34,502 nucleotides of DNA from Bacilli bacterium (lineage in GTDB: Bacteria > Bacillota_I > Bacilli_A > RF39 > UBA660), in the NCBI GenBank assembly GCA_028708945.1, contig JAQVXV010000009.1:1-34502 (forward strand). Reading direction: 5' to 3'. The notes beneath the pieces are model-generated. The model made no database searches and was not told the DNA's origin. It saw only the letters and a program-made list of their open reading frames with translations. Within the stretch, counting starts at the first letter, position 1. Each line of letters begins with the position of its first letter. Shown one piece after another: positions 1 through 7,047 of this stretch. A program made the position numbers and the translations under genes.

Positions 1-178
1 TGAAGTAATTAAATCGGCTTATACAGTTTTAATTCCAATGGAAATATATACAGGAATATTAGAAGATTTAATAGAATTAATCACTATAGACAGAGAACAT
101 ATTGAAGATTTAGAGCGAGAAAATCAAGACTTAATATGGAGTGTTTATCAAATTACAACCGGAGATTATGATGACTAA
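1..178 (+). CDS. 3' part of small membrane protein split by the window ends
   Basis: Open frame from the left edge to TAA at 176-178; base 1 completes a codon begun at the right edge. If the ends are joined, it continues the frame starting at ATG 34435 without a stop, giving about 82 residues: a lysine-poor N-terminal membrane segment followed by an acidic helical tail (motif IELITIDREHIEDLEREN). Only the tail is in this part. It overlaps the next gene's start by 8 bases. Function unknown; the coiled-coil-like acidic tail suggests a cytosolic partner. The main uncertainty is whether the window is truly circular. Confidence 0.7.
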   Translation, partial: EVIKSAYTVLIPMEIYTGILEDLIELITIDREHIEDLERENQDLIWSVYQITTGDYDD

Positions 179-323
179 AAAAGAAGTTAAAGAAATATTT
201 AATAAAGCATTTATAGAATTTTTAGAAAAACGAGATAAAAAGAATTTAAGTGATATAGCACCAGTTAGTGAGTTTGAAATTATATTTAATAAAAAATTAA
301 GTGAAAGAGGTAAGAAGAGTTGA
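171..323 (+). CDS. Small hypothetical phage protein, 50 aa
   Basis: Unrecognised charged helical protein beginning MTKKEVKEIFNKAF. A frame opens further upstream (141), but ATG 171 is preferred because GGAG at 161-164 sits six bases ahead of it and the start overlaps the previous stop, as is usual in this genome; ATG 168 is also possible. Its stop at 321-323 overlaps the TTG start of the next gene, so the two are probably translationally coupled. Part of the early small-gene block in front of the recombination genes. Confidence 0.6.
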   Translation: MTKKEVKEIFNKAFIEFLEKRDKKNLSDIAPVSEFEIIFNKKLSERGKKS

Positions 324-646
324 AAGAGAGAATTTTAAGTCTTATTCCCAATAGTCGGCATATAACGAGAGCTGAATTAGTTAAAGAAACTGGACTAACT
401 GATCGTGAAGTTAGAAGACTAATAAGCGAACTAAAAAAGGAACATACCATTATTTCATTAAGTAGTGGAAAAGGTTATCGAAAAGTAAAGTATACCGAGG
501 CAATGAGCCAAGAAGAAATACAAGCAGAGTATGAGGTAGTGAAGCATTGTATTAATGAGATAAACAGTAGAAAGAAAGTTTATAATTCGCAGTTAAGACA
601 GTTTATAGCATACTTCAAAATGCTAGAAAAAAATATAGAAAGTTAA
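320..646 (+). CDS. Winged-helix DNA-binding protein (probable early regulator)
   Basis: Residues 1-60 look like a winged helix-turn-helix: the stretch ITRAELVKETGLTDREVRRL has the spacing of a helix-turn-helix, followed by a likely wing (SLSSGKGYRKV). The C-terminal half is helical and charged, possibly for dimerisation. The start is TTG at 320, with AAGAAG just upstream and a 4-base overlap with the preceding gene. Similar small proteins occur upstream of ERF or RecT genes in Gram-positive phages. The wHTH reading is by eye; target and effect (activator or repressor) are unknown. Confidence 0.6.
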   Translation: MKERILSLIPNSRHITRAELVKETGLTDREVRRLISELKKEHTIISLSSGKGYRKVKYTEAMSQEEIQAEYEVVKHCINEINSRKKVYNSQLRQFIAYFKMLEKNIES

Positions 647-665
647 AAGAAAAGAGGAAAAGTAA

Positions 666-1445
666 ATGAAAGAAGAAAGTAAAGGAAAAATTAAAACTAC
701 ATTAGCTAAATCTAAAAAAGTTCAAGTTGAAACTAAAAAAGGGGATTCTTATTCATACAAATATACAGAGCTGGCCGATATAAATCAATACATAGAAAAT
801 ATTGGAGAAACCTATTATCAATTTATAGAAAGAATAGACAACGATGACTATATAATGACGGTTAGAGTTAAAAATGAAATAGAAAGCACACCTAGAAGAG
901 GTTGCAGAGTAGTACAAGCTAGTCTAGATACAGTTAGCAATCAAGCACAAGAGCAAGGTTCTGCTTTAACATACGCAAGAAGATATAGTTTATTAATGGC
1001 TTATGGGCTAGCTACAGAAGATAATGATGCAGGAAAATTAACTAAACCTAAAATCGAAAGCAAAGAAGACGCAGAAAGTTTTGTTATAAATTTTGGGAAA
1101 AAACATAAAGGTAAAACTTTAAAAGAAATTTATGAAGAAGATATTCAATACATAGATTGGTTAGAAGAAAATACAAAAGATGAAAATATTAAAAATTGCA
1201 TAAAGATAATTAATTCTAAAAACGAAAAAACAGTTGCAAATGCAAGTGAAGAAGATATTCCAAAAGCAATTAATTTAAAAAAAGAATTTGATAAATATCT
1301 AATTGAAACTGAAACTGATTTAGAAAAAGTATTACAGCATTATGCAGTTTTAGATAGTACACATTTAACTTTCGAACAAATGGAAGATGCTATTAAAAAT
1401 ATGGCTAAAAAAATTAAACCAAAAGAAGAAAAAGGAGTGTTTTAA
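666..1445 (+). CDS. erf: ERF-family single-strand DNA annealing protein
   Basis: ERF proteins bind single-stranded DNA ends and anneal complementary strands, serving phage recombination and genome circularisation. The family hallmark is at about residues 95-120: QAQEQGSALTYARRYSLLMA followed by YGLATEDNDAG. The N-terminal 90 residues contain the usual lead-in (TTLAKSKKVQV, YKYTELADI). The C-terminal 120 residues are acidic, helical and variable, as in other ERFs. 259 aa is typical for the family. AGAGGAAAAG lies before ATG 666. It is directly followed by the DUF1351-type gene, a common pairing in Gram-positive phages. Confidence 0.92.
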   Translation: MKEESKGKIKTTLAKSKKVQVETKKGDSYSYKYTELADINQYIENIGETYYQFIERIDNDDYIMTVRVKNEIESTPRRGCRVVQASLDTVSNQAQEQGSALTYARRYSLLMAYGLATEDNDAGKLTKPKIESKEDAESFVINFGKKHKGKTLKEIYEEDIQYIDWLEENTKDENIKNCIKIINSKNEKTVANASEEDIPKAINLKKEFDKYLIETETDLEKVLQHYAVLDSTHLTFEQMEDAIKNMAKKIKPKEEKGVF

Positions 1446-2276
1446 ATGAAAGAAACAGAATTACAATTAGTTGTAAAAGAAAAAAATTTAGGGAGCCTAG
1501 TTACAAATGCTCTAACTATTAAAGAAAAAATTGAAAAACAATTACCTAGTTATAAAGCAGAAAATTACTCAATAGAAAATATAAAACAAGCAGAAGATGA
1601 CAGAGCATTGTTAAATAATACTGCTAAAGCTTTAAACAAACAAAGAATTGATTTAGAAAAAGAGTTTATGGCTCCGTTTGATACTTTTAAATCAATAGTA
1701 GATGACACTTGCAAGTTAATCAAAGAAGCCAGCTCTAAATTAGATGAAATAGTTAAAACAAAAGAGCAAGAAGAGAAAGATGAAAAAAGAACAAATATAC
1801 AAAAATATTTTGATGATAATTTAGGTAGTTTAAAAGATTTAATTAACTTAGAAAAAATATTTAATGATAGATGGTTAAATAAAACTTACAAAATCGAAGA
1901 TATTTATAAAGAAATAGATACAGAACTAAAAAAAATAAGAGATTGCTTATCAACAGTTGAAAGTTTAAAAAGTAAATATGAAGTTGAATTAAAAAATCAT
2001 TACATTGAAACTTTAGATTTAGCAGGAACGATAATCAGAAATAATGAATTATTAGAAAAAGAAACAAAACTAGTAGAGCAAAGTAAACTTGCAGAAATAG
2101 AAAAAGTAAAGCAAGAAGAAAAACAATTACAAGAAGCTTCTACTGAAAAAGTAATTACAAATGTAATTGATCCAGAAGAAACATATACATTAAAAATCAC
2201 TGGAAAAAGAAGTCAGATGGTAGCATTAAGAGAATTTTTGAAAACAAATGAAATGCCGTTTGAAAAAGTTGAATAG
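1446..2276 (+). CDS. DUF1351-type phage protein, coiled-coil partner of the annealase
   Basis: 276 aa, almost entirely charged helix. N-terminal features (IEKQLPSYKAENYSIENIKQ, DDRALLNNTAKALNKQR) match the DUF1351 pattern of phage proteins found next to ERF or RecT genes. The C-terminus (YTLKITGKRSQMVALREFLK) resembles the small alpha-beta unit that closes these proteins. AAGGAG precedes the start and the gap to ERF is zero bases, so the two are probably co-translated. Biochemical role is not established; a helper of annealing or replication is inferred from position only. Confidence 0.75.
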   Translation: MKETELQLVVKEKNLGSLVTNALTIKEKIEKQLPSYKAENYSIENIKQAEDDRALLNNTAKALNKQRIDLEKEFMAPFDTFKSIVDDTCKLIKEASSKLDEIVKTKEQEEKDEKRTNIQKYFDDNLGSLKDLINLEKIFNDRWLNKTYKIEDIYKEIDTELKKIRDCLSTVESLKSKYEVELKNHYIETLDLAGTIIRNNELLEKETKLVEQSKLAEIEKVKQEEKQLQEASTEKVITNVIDPEETYTLKITGKRSQMVALREFLKTNEMPFEKVE

Positions 2277-2286
2277 AGGAGGAAAT

Positions 2287-2577
2287 ATGAAAATAGCTTA
2301 TATTTATGGGAAAGAAAACAAAGATTATTGTGGCGATGGTGCTTATGAATTAGTATTTAATGATGAAGTAATAGGCAATCATTATTGCAGTAATAGAAGT
2401 TTTGCTAATCACGATTTAACAGTTTGGAGATTAGAAGAATTAAACAAATACGAAATTGATAAAGTTGTATCAAATGGAGAAGTTGTATGGGAAAGAGATA
2501 ATGTGAAAATAAATAACGAAACTAACAGTAAATTCAAACTAGCAAATAAAATTTACGAAGCAAAAAATTGTTACTAA
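2287..2577 (+). CDS. Hypothetical phage protein, 96 aa
   Basis: Unrecognised. The frame opens at 2248 inside the previous gene, but ATG 2287 is chosen because GAGGAGG at 2277-2282 lies right before it. The protein begins MKIAYIYGKENKDYCGDGAY and is mixed alpha-beta, with aromatic residues and Cys/His in the first half (YCGDGAY, NHYCSNRSF). No known motif. It belongs to a run of small early genes. Confidence 0.65.
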   Translation: MKIAYIYGKENKDYCGDGAYELVFNDEVIGNHYCSNRSFANHDLTVWRLEELNKYEIDKVVSNGEVVWERDNVKINNETNSKFKLANKIYEAKNCY

Positions 2578-2615
2578 AAGAGGAAATATGAAAAAAAATA
2601 TAATTAGGAGGAAAT

Positions 2616-3038
2616 ATGAAAGTAAATAGAATATTTGAAAGTTATGATGAAAAATTAAAATCTTTAGAAGAATATAGAAAATCAATAATTAATGATTTAG
2701 AAGAAGCTAAAAAGAATACTAATCAATTTTTATCAGAGTGTAACAAAGTTGGTATTAAAGTAGTTTCGATAGGAACAAAGACAAACAAAATTAAAAGTTC
2801 AAAAGAATGGGGAAGTTTTGGTCACGACGGAAGTATATTTGCTGATGAAAGAATTGAAAGAAAAGATGATAGTAGTGGGTGGCCTGCAATATGGAAAGTG
2901 TCAGAAGCTTTTGAAAAAGAAGGATATGGTTATGGTTGTGGTAATGGTGGTCAACATCAATTTGATTGTGCAAAATTTGTTGAGGGTGTTTACGAGTTTA
3001 AAGATGGCAAATGGCGTATGTTGATCGAGGAGGATTAA
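2616..3038 (+). CDS. Hypothetical phage protein, 140 aa
   Basis: Unrecognised. Residues 1-45 form a charged helix; the second half is Gly/Asp-rich with an unusual patch (YGYGCGNGGQHQFDCAKF) containing two Cys and one His, possibly metal-binding, though this is speculation. TTAGGAGG immediately precedes ATG 2616. A tiny frame just upstream (2588-2629, 13 codons) starts at a near-copy of the same ribosome site and is probably a by-product of a duplicated initiation region. The stop abuts the next start. Confidence 0.65.
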   Translation: MKVNRIFESYDEKLKSLEEYRKSIINDLEEAKKNTNQFLSECNKVGIKVVSIGTKTNKIKSSKEWGSFGHDGSIFADERIERKDDSSGWPAIWKVSEAFEKEGYGYGCGNGGQHQFDCAKFVEGVYEFKDGKWRMLIEED

Positions 3039-3245
3039 ATGGAACATACAAGAAACCAAAAAAGAATGTATCGAATAAAAAAATTAGAAGAAAAAATAGT
3101 TGATTTAGAAAATATAAGTAAAAAAGCAATCAGCGAACTATCAACCGCAAACAATAAGTTAAAGAAGATAGAAGAATATATAAAAAACAAACAAGTAATT
3201 GATTTGGATTATGTTGAAAAAATAATTAAAGGAGAAGAAGAATGA
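3039..3245 (+). CDS. Small coiled-coil protein, paralogue of the 6185/6753 genes
   Basis: 68 aa, mostly heptad-like helix. The segment LSTANNKLKKIEEYI closely matches LSIANNKLKEVKEYL in the duplicated proteins encoded at 6185 and 6753, indicating a diverged third family member. GAGGAGG precedes ATG 3039. Four bases overlap the next gene. Function unknown; the shared core suggests a small oligomerising protein. Confidence 0.65.
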   Translation: MEHTRNQKRMYRIKKLEEKIVDLENISKKAISELSTANNKLKKIEEYIKNKQVIDLDYVEKIIKGEEE

Positions 3246-3571
3246 AAGTAATAGATTTATTAAATATTAAGTTTTGTGGCAATGAATTACCAAAACAAAT
3301 AAAATATAATCAAAAAATATTCACCAAAAAAGGAAACGGAATTTCTGATGATGTTTATTATTGTAGCGATGATGATGATTATGAAATTTCTCATTATATA
3401 AATTTAAACACAATAAACGATGAAATAGAAATCATAGAAGAAGATAAACCAATAGAGAAATTAGATTATGAAATAAACGAAAATAATGTAGATACTTGTA
3501 CCGAAAAAATCAGATGTAAAATCAATGAAATAATAGATAAACTAAATAAATTAGAAAAGGAGAATGAATAA
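3242..3571 (+). CDS. Conserved phage protein with N-terminal MKVIDLLN motif
   Basis: Begins MKVIDLLNIKFCGNELPKQI and has the mid-motif NDEIEIIEEDKPIEKLDYE. Both are hallmarks of a widespread, uncharacterised family in streptococcal, staphylococcal and related phages. The central part is acidic (CSDDDDYE) and the last 30 residues are a helix. AAAGGAG lies before ATG 3242 and the stop overlaps the next ATG (TAATG). No function is known for the family. Confidence 0.7.
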   Translation: MKVIDLLNIKFCGNELPKQIKYNQKIFTKKGNGISDDVYYCSDDDDYEISHYINLNTINDEIEIIEEDKPIEKLDYEINENNVDTCTEKIRCKINEIIDKLNKLEKENE

Positions 3572-3810
3572 TGAATAGAGAAATTAAGTTTGAAAAATTA
3601 GAATTAAAACACCTAAACAAAAATATTATCGGTAAATATATAAAAGATAGCAATATGAATGAATTTGTAAAAGTGATTAATTATTATAATCATCCGACAG
3701 AGCCTTATAATTGTGTTTTATTAGAAAAAGAATACAAAAACTATGGTAGAGAAATAGACGATTATATGCTATTAAGAGATTTTGACATTGAAATAAAGGA
3801 GAATGAATAA
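3571..3810 (+). CDS. Hypothetical phage protein, 79 aa
   Basis: Unrecognised. Small acidic protein with a likely beta-rich core (IIGKYIKDSNMNEFVKVINY). Its initiation region is part of a 22-bp sequence at 3556-3577 that recurs exactly at 3795-3816 in front of the next gene. TAATG overlap at both ends indicates coupled translation. Confidence 0.6.
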   Translation: MNREIKFEKLELKHLNKNIIGKYIKDSNMNEFVKVINYYNHPTEPYNCVLLEKEYKNYGREIDDYMLLRDFDIEIKENE

Positions 3811-4124
3811 TGAATAATTACGATAATACCAATAAAGGTGTAGTATGGCTTAAAACAAGCAAAAACGGACTAAAATATATGTCAGGGCTGGTTGATGTAA
3901 AAGGAGTAGAGTTCGACATAGCGATGTTTAAAAACGATAAAAAAGGGAATGATAAAGCCCCAGATTATAGGTTGGTAATAACTAGCAAGGAAGAAAAACA
4001 GCAAGAGTTATCTCAAAGCGAAATAATTAAATCGGCAATGAATGAAGAAAGTGATCCATTTAGTAGTTTTTATAGAGATAATAAAGAAGATGTAGATAAT
4101 CTTGATGATTTATTACCATTTTGA
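3810..4124 (+). CDS. Probable OB-fold single-stranded DNA-binding protein
   Basis: 104 aa. Residues 8-60 read as a small beta-barrel: a Gly-rich strand opening (KGVVWLKTSKNGLKYMSG), then FDIAMFKNDKKG and the motif KAPDYRLVI, which is typical of DUF736-like OB-fold phage proteins. The C-terminus is acidic and ends NLDDLLPF, resembling the DDDxPF tip with which bacterial SSBs recruit partners. It sits among recombination genes, which fits an SSB role. The SSB assignment is inference from these motifs; DNA binding is not shown. Confidence 0.65.
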   Translation: MNNYDNTNKGVVWLKTSKNGLKYMSGLVDVKGVEFDIAMFKNDKKGNDKAPDYRLVITSKEEKQQELSQSEIIKSAMNEESDPFSSFYRDNKEDVDNLDDLLPF

Positions 4125-4126
4125 TT

Positions 4127-4324
4127 ATGAAAAAAGAAACAATATACGCTATATATAAAGGCGATGACTTTGTATATATGGGAACTAAAAAAGAATGTGC
4201 GGAGCATTTAGGAGTTAAACCTGAAGCAGTAAAGTTTTACTCCACTCCCACATATCGGAAAAGAAGTAAGAGCGAAAATAACAATCGAACAATAGTAATA
4301 AGAGTAGAAGATATAGAAGAATAG
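4127..4324 (+). CDS. Conserved small phage protein, 65 aa
   Basis: Begins MKKETIYAIYKGDDFVYMGT, followed by KKECAEHLGVKPEAVKFYSTPTY. This pattern occurs in uncharacterised proteins of many Gram-positive phages and plasmids; the middle segment resembles a small helix-turn-helix of the kind that follows a codon-usage-like "cell walker" of residues EHLGVKPEAVK. Two starts are possible: TTG 4121, overlapping the previous stop, or ATG 4127; ATG is preferred although neither has a clear ribosome site. Coupling to the upstream gene is likely. Confidence 0.65.
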   Translation: MKKETIYAIYKGDDFVYMGTKKECAEHLGVKPEAVKFYSTPTYRKRSKSENNNRTIVIRVEDIEE

Positions 4325-4335
4325 GAGTTGATTAG

Positions 4336-5187
4336 ATGATAGAAGAATATAAAAAACAAACAAAAATTGAATTATATAATGATAACTTCCAAAATAGAAA
4401 AGTTTACAACATACCTAAAGCTCAATTAGTAATAGCAGATATTCCATATAATCTAGGTAACAATGCTTATGCAAGCTCTACTCAATGGTATGTAGACGGA
4501 GACAATAAAAATGGAGAAAGTAAACTTGCAGGAAAACAATTCTTTAATTCAGACAAGAATTTTAACCTAGCAGAGTATATGCATTTTTGCAGTAGGTTAT
4601 TAAAGCCAGAACCAAAAGAAAAAGGACAAGCTCCTGCAATGATAGTATTTTGCAGTTTCGAGCAAATGTCGGAAATTATAGAGCAAGGTAAAAAACACGG
4701 CTTTATGAAATCATATCCAATATTTTTTATAAAAAACTATTCAGCTCAAACTTTAAAAGCAAATATGCGAGTAGTAGGAGCTATGGAGTATGCAGTAGTA
4801 TTATACCGAGATAAGCTTCCAAAATTTAATAATGAAAAGAAAGCTGATGGCTCAGGAACTATGGTGTTTAACTGGTTTAATTGGGAACGAGATAAAAAAG
4901 AAGATAATATACCTAAAATACATCCAACTCAAAAACCAGTCAAAGTATTAAAAAAGCTAATTGAAATATTTACAGATGAGGGCGATGTTGTAATTGATCC
5001 AGTCGCTGGAAGTGGAACAACATTAAGAGCTTGTAAGGAATTAAATAGAAGTTGTTATGGATTTGAAATAGACAAGAATTTTTATAAAGAGGCTAAAGAA
5101 AAAATGCTTAATTATGATTATCACCCACAAACAGAAGAAAAAGAAAACACAGGACAGGTAAGCATATTTGATTTAATTGGAGTTTAA
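4336..5187 (+). CDS. DNA methyltransferase, N6-adenine or N4-cytosine, beta-class
   Basis: Transfers a methyl group from SAM to an exocyclic amino group in DNA. The catalytic motif IV appears at residues 35-38 as DIPY (the D/N-P-P-Y/W family, with Ile in place of the first Pro), and motif I (DPVAGSGTT, SAM binding) at 221-229, preceded by IHPTQKPVKVL. Motif IV before motif I defines the beta class. No restriction partner or specificity subunit is nearby, so it is an orphan, plausibly protecting phage DNA from host restriction. AGGAG lies at 4324-4328. Confidence 0.88.
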   Translation: MIEEYKKQTKIELYNDNFQNRKVYNIPKAQLVIADIPYNLGNNAYASSTQWYVDGDNKNGESKLAGKQFFNSDKNFNLAEYMHFCSRLLKPEPKEKGQAPAMIVFCSFEQMSEIIEQGKKHGFMKSYPIFFIKNYSAQTLKANMRVVGAMEYAVVLYRDKLPKFNNEKKADGSGTMVFNWFNWERDKKEDNIPKIHPTQKPVKVLKKLIEIFTDEGDVVIDPVAGSGTTLRACKELNRSCYGFEIDKNFYKEAKEKMLNYDYHPQTEEKENTGQVSIFDLIGV

Positions 5188-5640
5188 ATGCAGGGAACAA
5201 TAAAACAATTAATACCTCAAATGTTAGAACTTGATGAAGAAAAAATATATGAAGTTAAAGAGCATAAAAAGAAAAGAACATTAAATCAGAACTCCTATTA
5301 TTGGGAGATGTTAAATAAACTTGCTAAAAAAATGAGAATACCGTCGGAAGAACTACACTTTGAACTAATTAAAAAATCTTGTCCGTTTGAAGAATATCTA
5401 GTGCCCGAGGAATCTAACCTTAGGGCTCTAGAATATCACGAAGTTAGAAACACGATAGAGAAGAACGGAAAGTTATTTAAAGTAGTAAGAGTATACGTAG
5501 GAAGCAGTTTATTAGATACAACTGAAATGGGAATATTGCTAGATAATTTAATTGAAGAATGCAAGTTGCAAAATATAGAAACAATGACACCTGAAGAGTT
5601 AGCGAAAATGAGAAGTTTAGAAGAAAGTAGGAAAAAATGA
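5188..5640 (+). CDS. NinB-like recombination mediator
   Basis: 150 aa. Contains the family-type motif KKKRTLNQNSYYWEMLNKLA at about residues 27-46, typical of NinB/Orf-like phage proteins that help load recombinases on single-stranded DNA, and ELHFELIKK after it. Located between the methyltransferase (no gap) and the MazG-like gene (4-base overlap). Assignment is by motif resemblance; partner and DNA binding are inferred. Confidence 0.65.
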   Translation: MQGTIKQLIPQMLELDEEKIYEVKEHKKKRTLNQNSYYWEMLNKLAKKMRIPSEELHFELIKKSCPFEEYLVPEESNLRALEYHEVRNTIEKNGKLFKVVRVYVGSSLLDTTEMGILLDNLIEECKLQNIETMTPEELAKMRSLEESRKK

Positions 5641-5939
5641 ACGCAGAAGATAAACTATTAAAAATAATAAAACATTACGGAGTATTGAAACAGTTAAAGT
5701 ATTTTCAAAGTGAAGTGTTTGAGTTGAACGAAGCTGTTATAAACTATGAGAATAGCCGAAAACAGCCTTACGCAATTAATATGTTACCATCACGAGAACA
5801 TATTGCAGAAGAAATTGCTGATGTAATGGTAATGCTAGAACAATTTAGATTATATTTTGGAATTGATGAAAAAGATGTTGTTAAAATAAAGTGGGAAAAA
5901 GTAGAAAGACAATTAGAGAGGATAGAAAATGAAAGATAA
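5637..5939 (+). CDS. MazG-like nucleotide pyrophosphohydrolase
   Basis: 100 aa, all-helical. The paired metal-binding motifs of the all-alpha NTP pyrophosphatase superfamily are visible: SEVFELNEAV (ExxE-type) at about residues 25-34 and HIAEEIADVMVMLEQ (ExxD-type) at 55-69. Such enzymes hydrolyse (d)NTPs to monophosphates and pyrophosphate. Phage copies may clean the nucleotide pool or blunt the stringent response. Starts at ATG 5637, overlapping the previous stop, and overlaps the next gene by 11 bases. Confidence 0.8.
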   Translation: MNAEDKLLKIIKHYGVLKQLKYFQSEVFELNEAVINYENSRKQPYAINMLPSREHIAEEIADVMVMLEQFRLYFGIDEKDVVKIKWEKVERQLERIENER

Positions 5940-6192
5940 ATCAGCAAAGGAAATGTTTGAAGAAATCGGTTATGAACTTATAGAAAATGGCAAGAGATAT
6001 TTAAGATTTGCTAATTATGAAGATAAGGAAAGACATTACTATGGTGGAGAATTTATCGATTTCGAAAAGATAAATTTACAATTCAGATTAACAAGAAAAA
6101 CCAGTAAGGGTAATACTCATTTTAAATATGGTTCTATCAAAGAATTCAAAGCTATACAAAAACAAATAGAGGAGCTAGGTTGGAATGAATAA
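5929..6192 (+). CDS. Hypothetical phage protein, 87 aa
   Basis: Unrecognised. Begins MKDKSAKEMFEEIGYELIEN; the pattern AKEMFEEIGYE...Y...F recurs in small uncharacterised phage proteins, with a beta-rich middle and a final helix (FKAIQKQIEELGW). GAGAGG precedes ATG 5929. Overlaps both neighbours, which supports coupled expression. Confidence 0.65.
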   Translation: MKDKSAKEMFEEIGYELIENGKRYLRFANYEDKERHYYGGEFIDFEKINLQFRLTRKTSKGNTHFKYGSIKEFKAIQKQIEELGWNE

Positions 6193-6475
6193 AGAAGAAA
6201 TGTTTGAATTACAAAAAGAAAAATGGAAACTAAATAATGATATCTTTAATTTAAAAAAAGAATATCAAGAAACTTATAAAGATGTAAGAATCGAAATAAA
6301 AGACTACAAAACTAAAATAAAAGATATTGAATCTCAACTATCTATAGCAAATAACAAACTAAAAGAAGTGAAAGAATATCTAATTAGTATAAAAGATGAA
6401 CCTGACGCTGATATGTATATTAAACTTGGCGAGTATGATTTTTATAAGAATATTTTATCAATAATAGGAGAGTGA
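6185..6475 (+). CDS. Coiled-coil protein, first identical copy
   Basis: 96 aa, almost wholly charged coiled coil (MNKEEMFELQKEKWKLNNDI onwards), with a short C-terminal region ending NILSIIGE. The gene is identical base for base, from ATG to TGA, to the gene at 6753-7043, and its core resembles the protein encoded at 3039. GAGGAG within the end of the previous gene serves as ribosome site. GGAGAG near its own 3' end probably serves the next gene. Function unknown. Confidence 0.65.
   Translation: MNKEEMFELQKEKWKLNNDIFNLKKEYQETYKDVRIEIKDYKTKIKDIESQLSIANNKLKEVKEYLISIKDEPDADMYIKLGEYDFYKNILSIIGE
6185..6475 (+). repeat. Exact 291-bp direct repeat, copy 1
   Basis: Every base matches 6753-7043. The repeat begins at the A of ATG and ends at the last base of TGA, so its limits coincide with the ORF. 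The copies are 568 bp apart start to start. Confidence 0.95.
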
Positions 6476-6481
6476 GATAGA

Positions 6482-6739
6482 ATGAAAGAATTAGAAGATT
6501 TAATATATAGAATAAAAGAATATGAAAAGTTTTTAAAAATATTATGCGAATATGATAGTGATGGTTGCCAACCACTAAATCTACAAAACGGATTTTATGA
6601 CAAGGGTGGTAATAGAGCGTGTATTACATTATATCCAGAAGAAAACGAAGAATTTAGACAATTGTTTGATAAACAATTAATGAGATTAAGAAGAAGGTTT
6701 AGGGAAATTACTAATTTAGACAAAAATATTAGTCAGTAG
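6482..6739 (+). CDS. Hypothetical phage protein, 85 aa
   Basis: Unrecognised gene lying between the two identical ORF copies. N-terminal helix (MKELEDLIYRIKEYEKFLKI), a short middle stretch with Cys and Gly (EYDSDGCQPLNLQNGFYDKG), and a basic C-terminal helix (LMRLRRRFREI). Translation probably uses GGAGAG at the end of the first repeat copy. Confidence 0.6.
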   Translation: MKELEDLIYRIKEYEKFLKILCEYDSDGCQPLNLQNGFYDKGGNRACITLYPEENEEFRQLFDKQLMRLRRRFREITNLDKNISQ

Positions 6740-6752
6740 AGGAGGAATTAAG

Positions 6753-7043
6753 ATGAATAAAGAAGAAATGTTTGAATTACAAAAAGAAAAATGGAAACTA
6801 AATAATGATATCTTTAATTTAAAAAAAGAATATCAAGAAACTTATAAAGATGTAAGAATCGAAATAAAAGACTACAAAACTAAAATAAAAGATATTGAAT
6901 CTCAACTATCTATAGCAAATAACAAACTAAAAGAAGTGAAAGAATATCTAATTAGTATAAAAGATGAACCTGACGCTGATATGTATATTAAACTTGGCGA
7001 GTATGATTTTTATAAGAATATTTTATCAATAATAGGAGAGTGA
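6753..7043 (+). CDS. Coiled-coil protein, second identical copy
   Basis: Same 96-aa protein as at 6185-6475, with no base difference in 291. Unlike the first copy it has its own strong site (AGAGGAGG at 6738-6744). The flanking bases differ immediately on both sides (A versus G before ATG, G versus C after TGA). Perfect identity without synonymous change implies very recent duplication or gene conversion. Confidence 0.65.
   Translation: MNKEEMFELQKEKWKLNNDIFNLKKEYQETYKDVRIEIKDYKTKIKDIESQLSIANNKLKEVKEYLISIKDEPDADMYIKLGEYDFYKNILSIIGE
6753..7043 (+). repeat. Exact 291-bp direct repeat, copy 2
   Basis: Every base matches 6185-6475. Sequence beyond the repeat diverges at once on both sides. Downstream of this copy lies a frame lacking a normal start codon. 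Confidence 0.95.
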
Positions 7044-7047
7044 CACT

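Noticed and set aside
2588..2629. Thirteen-codon frame behind a ribosome-like site
   Set aside because: Its initiation block nearly copies the one at 2606-2618 and the frame overlaps the next gene's start; it looks like a by-product of a duplicated initiation region and not a gene.
2791..2973. Minus-strand His/Tyr-rich open frame
   Set aside because: Opposite an open frame with Asp/Gly/Val codons (GATGATGG), which gives His/Tyr runs by chance; no ribosome site.
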